Source: Thiobacillus denitrificans (GTDB lineage: Bacteria > Pseudomonadota > Gammaproteobacteria > Burkholderiales > Thiobacillaceae). Taken from it: 64,000 nt of DNA. The stretch's first letter is position 1. Each line of letters begins with the position of its first letter. A program made the position numbers and the translations under genes. Of this stretch, positions 62,144 through 64,000 are shown piece by piece. The stretch covers positions 241,266 through 305,265 of the forward strand of contig DYIY01000004.1 in the NCBI GenBank assembly GCA_020723405.1, in the 5' to 3' direction. The notes beneath the pieces were generated by a model. It had not been told where the DNA came from and made no database searches. It saw nothing but the letters and a program-made list of their open reading frames with translations.

Positions 62144-62185
62144 TGCCCCTCGCCCGCAAACGGGAGAGGGTCGGGGTGCGGGGGA
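62144..62185. repeat. G/C-rich palindromic repeat (CGGGAGAGGG type)
   Basis: CCCCTCGCCCGCAAACGGGAGAGGG followed by TCGGGGTGCGGGGG; read on the minus strand it encodes NPPHPDPLPFAGEG, a peptide commonly generated by this class of dispersed repeat. It lies at the 3' side of the broken transposase. Confidence 0.7.
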
Positions 62186-62189
62186 TTTC

Positions 62190-62678
62190 CCCCTCTGCCA
62201 TCACGACCACCAAACTGCTGCTCTTGCGCCGGATGCTGGCCAAGACCGTTGGCCCGATAGCTGCTCCAGCGGTAGCCTGCCGGATCGTCCACGATGACGG
62301 CGCGCACCGGGTTGAGTTCGATATAGCCTGACATAGCAGCAGATAGCTGTCGGCCTGCACCAGGGAGGATTTGTAGCGGCTGTCCAAGAGGGTACCGGTG
62401 CGGCGCTAAGCGCGATTCACACACTGCTCGTAGCGCCGTCTGAGGGAGATCACCAACCGGGAAACGGCTTGGGGCTCGGGCGGGGTCAGCAAAGATGCAC
62501 GTGGTTGGTCATCCGCACGTAGGCATGGAGCCGACAACCGGTCTTGTCTAGCGCCTCGCCCAGGCAGTGGCGATAGGCTTGATAGTCGTCGTCAGCAAAG
62601 CAGCAAGCGCCGGTTGTGTCCCCGCTGCACGATGTTCAACGGCAGGCCGGGAAGATGGATGCGGGGGCGGCGGGGTAT
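62190..62678 (-). pseudogene. Decayed Y1 (IS200/REP-type) transposase
   Basis: Reading the minus strand in shifting frames gives IPRRPRIHLPGLPLNIVQRGHNRRLL, DDYQAYRHCLGEALDKTGCRLHAYVRMTNHVHL, DSRYKSSLVQADSYLLLC, and GYIELNPVRAVIVDDPAGYRWSSYRANGLGQ (each quoted in parts of a known family pattern), with the HUH His pair as HVH. The expected ATG is ATA (62676-62678), stops and at least one frameshift near 62335 break it. TnpA_REP/RAYT family by motif. Confidence 0.85.
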
Positions 62679-62806
62679 AAGCGGAAGTTTATTGGTAATT
62701 CGATCCTAGCCCCTTTAATTCCTCTCTAATTTAGGTCGGGTTTCGATGCCCAAGTATGCCCGGAATCCCGCGCCAGACAAGGCGTGGGGACTTTCTCACG
62801 AGCCTG

Positions 62807-62998
62807 CTAGCCGTCCTTTAACCGTTTTAAAATAGGTTCATAAATAAGAACTCTTATACAATAACCCAAGAAAATAATTACCGAATAGAAAATGATTTGC
62901 CCTTGCATATGATACGCAAAATTCACCCACAAAGCCAACGGCAAAACAACCACAAAAGAAAACACCGAAACATAAGTTTTAAAACTGTTCTTTGTCAT
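62807..62998 (-). CDS. Small two-helix membrane protein, possibly immunity-like
   Basis: 63 residues, low GC. Two hydrophobic segments (about 9-28, VFSFVVVLPLALWVNFAYH; about 34-52, IIFYSVIIFLGYCIRVLIY) and a charged tail ILKRLKDG. Its ATG overlaps the stop of an upstream open fragment (ATGA), the arrangement seen in toxin tip/immunity pairs of RHS loci. Function inferred only from context. Confidence 0.55.
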   Translation of the reverse strand: MTKNSFKTYVSVFSFVVVLPLALWVNFAYHMQGQIIFYSVIIFLGYCIRVLIYEPILKRLKDG

Positions 62999-63177
62999 GG
63001 AGCGTAACTTTCACTAATTTGGACAAGCTGGTTATTTGAAGGGACCACTGCCTTGATAGCATCCACCCCAAAACCAACGGCACCACCAAATCTCTTAACC
63101 CCTGGAATAAATTCAGGCGTAATGGCTGCGGCAACATCCAACCCCTAACAGCCAAAGGTAACAGCCAAAGGGGTCCA
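62995..63177 (-). pseudogene. C-terminal remnant of an RHS-like protein
   Basis: The frame reads EADPFG, then a short repeat of CCTTTGGCTG words and an in-frame TAG (63145-63147), then GLDVAAAITPEFIPGVK, RFGGAVGFGVDAIKAVV and PSNNQLVQISESYAP to the stop. DPxG directly before a variable tail is the boundary seen in RHS proteins. The CCTTTGGCTG repeat and stop suggest decay by tandem duplication. Confidence 0.5.
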
Positions 63178-63228
63178 GCCAAAGGGGTCAGCTTCGCTAT
63201 GTTTCTGGTACATGGAATAACACCCAAG

Positions 63229-63361
63229 CCACCCCTTCAGTTTGAAACCTACGACATCTCCAGCCGCCCCTCGGTAACCACCTACCCCGGCGGCTTCGCC
63301 GTCATCACCACCTACTCCAACGGCTACCTCCTCCAACGGCTACCTCTACCGCCTCCAGCGT
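63229..63361 (+). pseudogene. RHS/YD-repeat fragment
   Basis: On the plus strand the frame reads FETYDISSRPSVTTYPGGFA, VITTYSNGYL, a YD-repeat pattern. An exact 16-bp tandem duplication (63315-63330 and 63331-63346) shifts the frame; without it the reading would continue YRLQR. No start or upstream core remains. Confidence 0.65.
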
Positions 63362-63442
63362 AATAGGGGACAGGCCACAATTATCTAATGCTTTGGTCAT
63401 TGGGCATCTGTATATTCAGAAAAACGTGGTCTGTCCCCTATT
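63362..63442. repeat. Inverted repeat AATAGGGGACAG...CTGTCCCCTATT
   Basis: 17-bp arms at 63362-63378 and 63426-63442 match at 16 positions. Arms of this sequence type are frequent beside Y1 transposase genes in proteobacteria. The 47-bp centre is AT-rich and non-coding. Confidence 0.75.
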
Positions 63443-63490
63443 GGTTATTGCTATTGGTTATTTACTCCTCAGGGCCACCGTGGTTCGGAT

Positions 63491-63778
63491 TCAGGCCATT
63501 AACACAACCACTACAGCAATCACACCCGAGACAAATATGGCCAAGAGAAACGCACGAAATCTGTATTTGGTCACATCAAGCTCAGCAAACTCCGTTGGAT
63601 TACACCGGGGTCTAAGCATAAACGAGGCGACACAGGCAACAGTCAACATTATCTCAAAAGAATATTCTGGCCAGCTACGCGCAGGATACCCAACCAGCAT
63701 TGCGGTTGCCGCAATGATTAGGCTTGCCGCAACACCCTCACCAATAGCCGCTGCAATTCGGTAAAGAAGGTCACTCAT
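63491..63778 (-). CDS. Small membrane protein
   Basis: 95 residues from ATG 63778. Hydrophobic helices about 14-32 (GEGVAASLIIAATAMLVGY), 38-52 and 74-94 (AFLLAIFVSGVIAVVVVLMA). Composition is AT-richer than the rest of the window. No family recognised. It could be another immunity-like or orphan gene of the decayed island. Confidence 0.55.
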   Translation of the reverse strand: MSDLLYRIAAAIGEGVAASLIIAATAMLVGYPARSWPEYSFEIMLTVACVASFMLRPRCNPTEFAELDVTKYRFRAFLLAIFVSGVIAVVVVLMA

Positions 63779-64000
63779 CAACTACCCATCACTGTGTGGA
63801 TGGAGAAACAGCATCATTAATTGTCATGTCCTTGATGATTCCCTAGTTGGCCCACGCCGTGGTTTACTGCTAGCGCGAGCATTAAAGGGGCCAGGATCAA
63901 ATATCCATCGGCATCTTCTTCCCTAGGGAAGCGCTGATCAATTCGCCCCCCCCCAAGAGCGAGCTGACCTGAGAAAATTCTGGAAACGGGAAGTAGAACG
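63779..64000. other. No supported gene
   Basis: AT-richer sequence with stops in all frames. I see no convincing coding sequence, RNA gene or repeat apart from a run of nine C at 63946-63954. Confidence 0.5.

Noticed and set aside
63145..63336. 63-residue open frame on the minus strand as an independent gene
   Set aside because: Its first half is antisense to the YD-repeat fragment and its second half is the decayed RHS tail; no ribosome binding site or family supports it.

Overview
The window is GC-rich, tightly packed chromosomal DNA from a Gram-negative bacterium. The gene content and order (dusB-fis-purH-purD, lolCD, single-enzyme ureDABCEFG beside urtABCDE, XrtA/PEP-CTERM exopolysaccharide genes, cNOR with Dnr-type sites, soxXA) suggest a betaproteobacterium of the Rhodocyclales type that denitrifies and oxidises sulfur compounds. 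This assignment is inferred from gene families, not from a marker-gene alignment.

Layout. 0-3.3 kb: dusB-fis-purH-purD operon on the minus strand. 3.5-7.9 kb: flavocytochrome c sulfide dehydrogenase flavoprotein (fccB), a PAS sensor with no output domain, a Gly-rich basic protein and a lone cheZ. 7.9-10.8 kb: nitric oxide reductase locus (norCB plus two small membrane proteins) behind two tandem FNR/Dnr-type palindromes, closed by a strong terminator. 10.8-19.0 kb: CDF metal exporter, uppP, comEC, a DUF2062 protein, then lolC-lolD followed by soxX-soxA. 19-25 kb: yjbQ, a DUF2189 membrane protein, an RpfE-like protein, mtgA, aroE, and glnA with a candidate sigma-54/NtrC control region. 25-28.3 kb: DUF4124 protein, proS, lytic transglycosylase, tRNA-His. 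28.3-37.2 kb: XrtA-type exopolysaccharide cluster (export lipoprotein, chain-length protein, tyrosine kinase, outer-membrane protein, ATPase, deacetylase, FemAB protein, glycosyltransferase) without the exosortase itself. 37.3-43.4 kb: two small unknown genes, mlaA-greB, and a putative copper operon (NarL-type regulator, Cys/His-rich protein, TolC-like lipoprotein, multicopper oxidase, YkgJ protein).

43.5-62 kb is a urea and nitrogen region on the minus strand. From 62 kb downwards it holds urtABCDE (urea ABC importer), ureDABCEFG (urease), a ribbon-helix-helix-like protein with a 23-bp palindrome in front, an HExxH protease, and a 1183-residue fusion of an NCS1 transporter to a hybrid histidine kinase, translationally coupled to a LuxR-type response regulator. 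A divergent-looking AAA ATPase gene separates urt from ure. A G/C-tract palindromic repeat occurs four times here: three times between urea genes and once in frame inside the kinase.

62.1-64 kb is an AT-richer decayed segment: a broken Y1 (REP-type) transposase, fragments of an RHS/YD-repeat gene, an inverted repeat and two small membrane proteins.

Working together, the window links nitrogen acquisition (urea uptake and hydrolysis to ammonia, then glutamine synthetase), NO detoxification or denitrification, partial sulfur oxidation and exopolysaccharide production.
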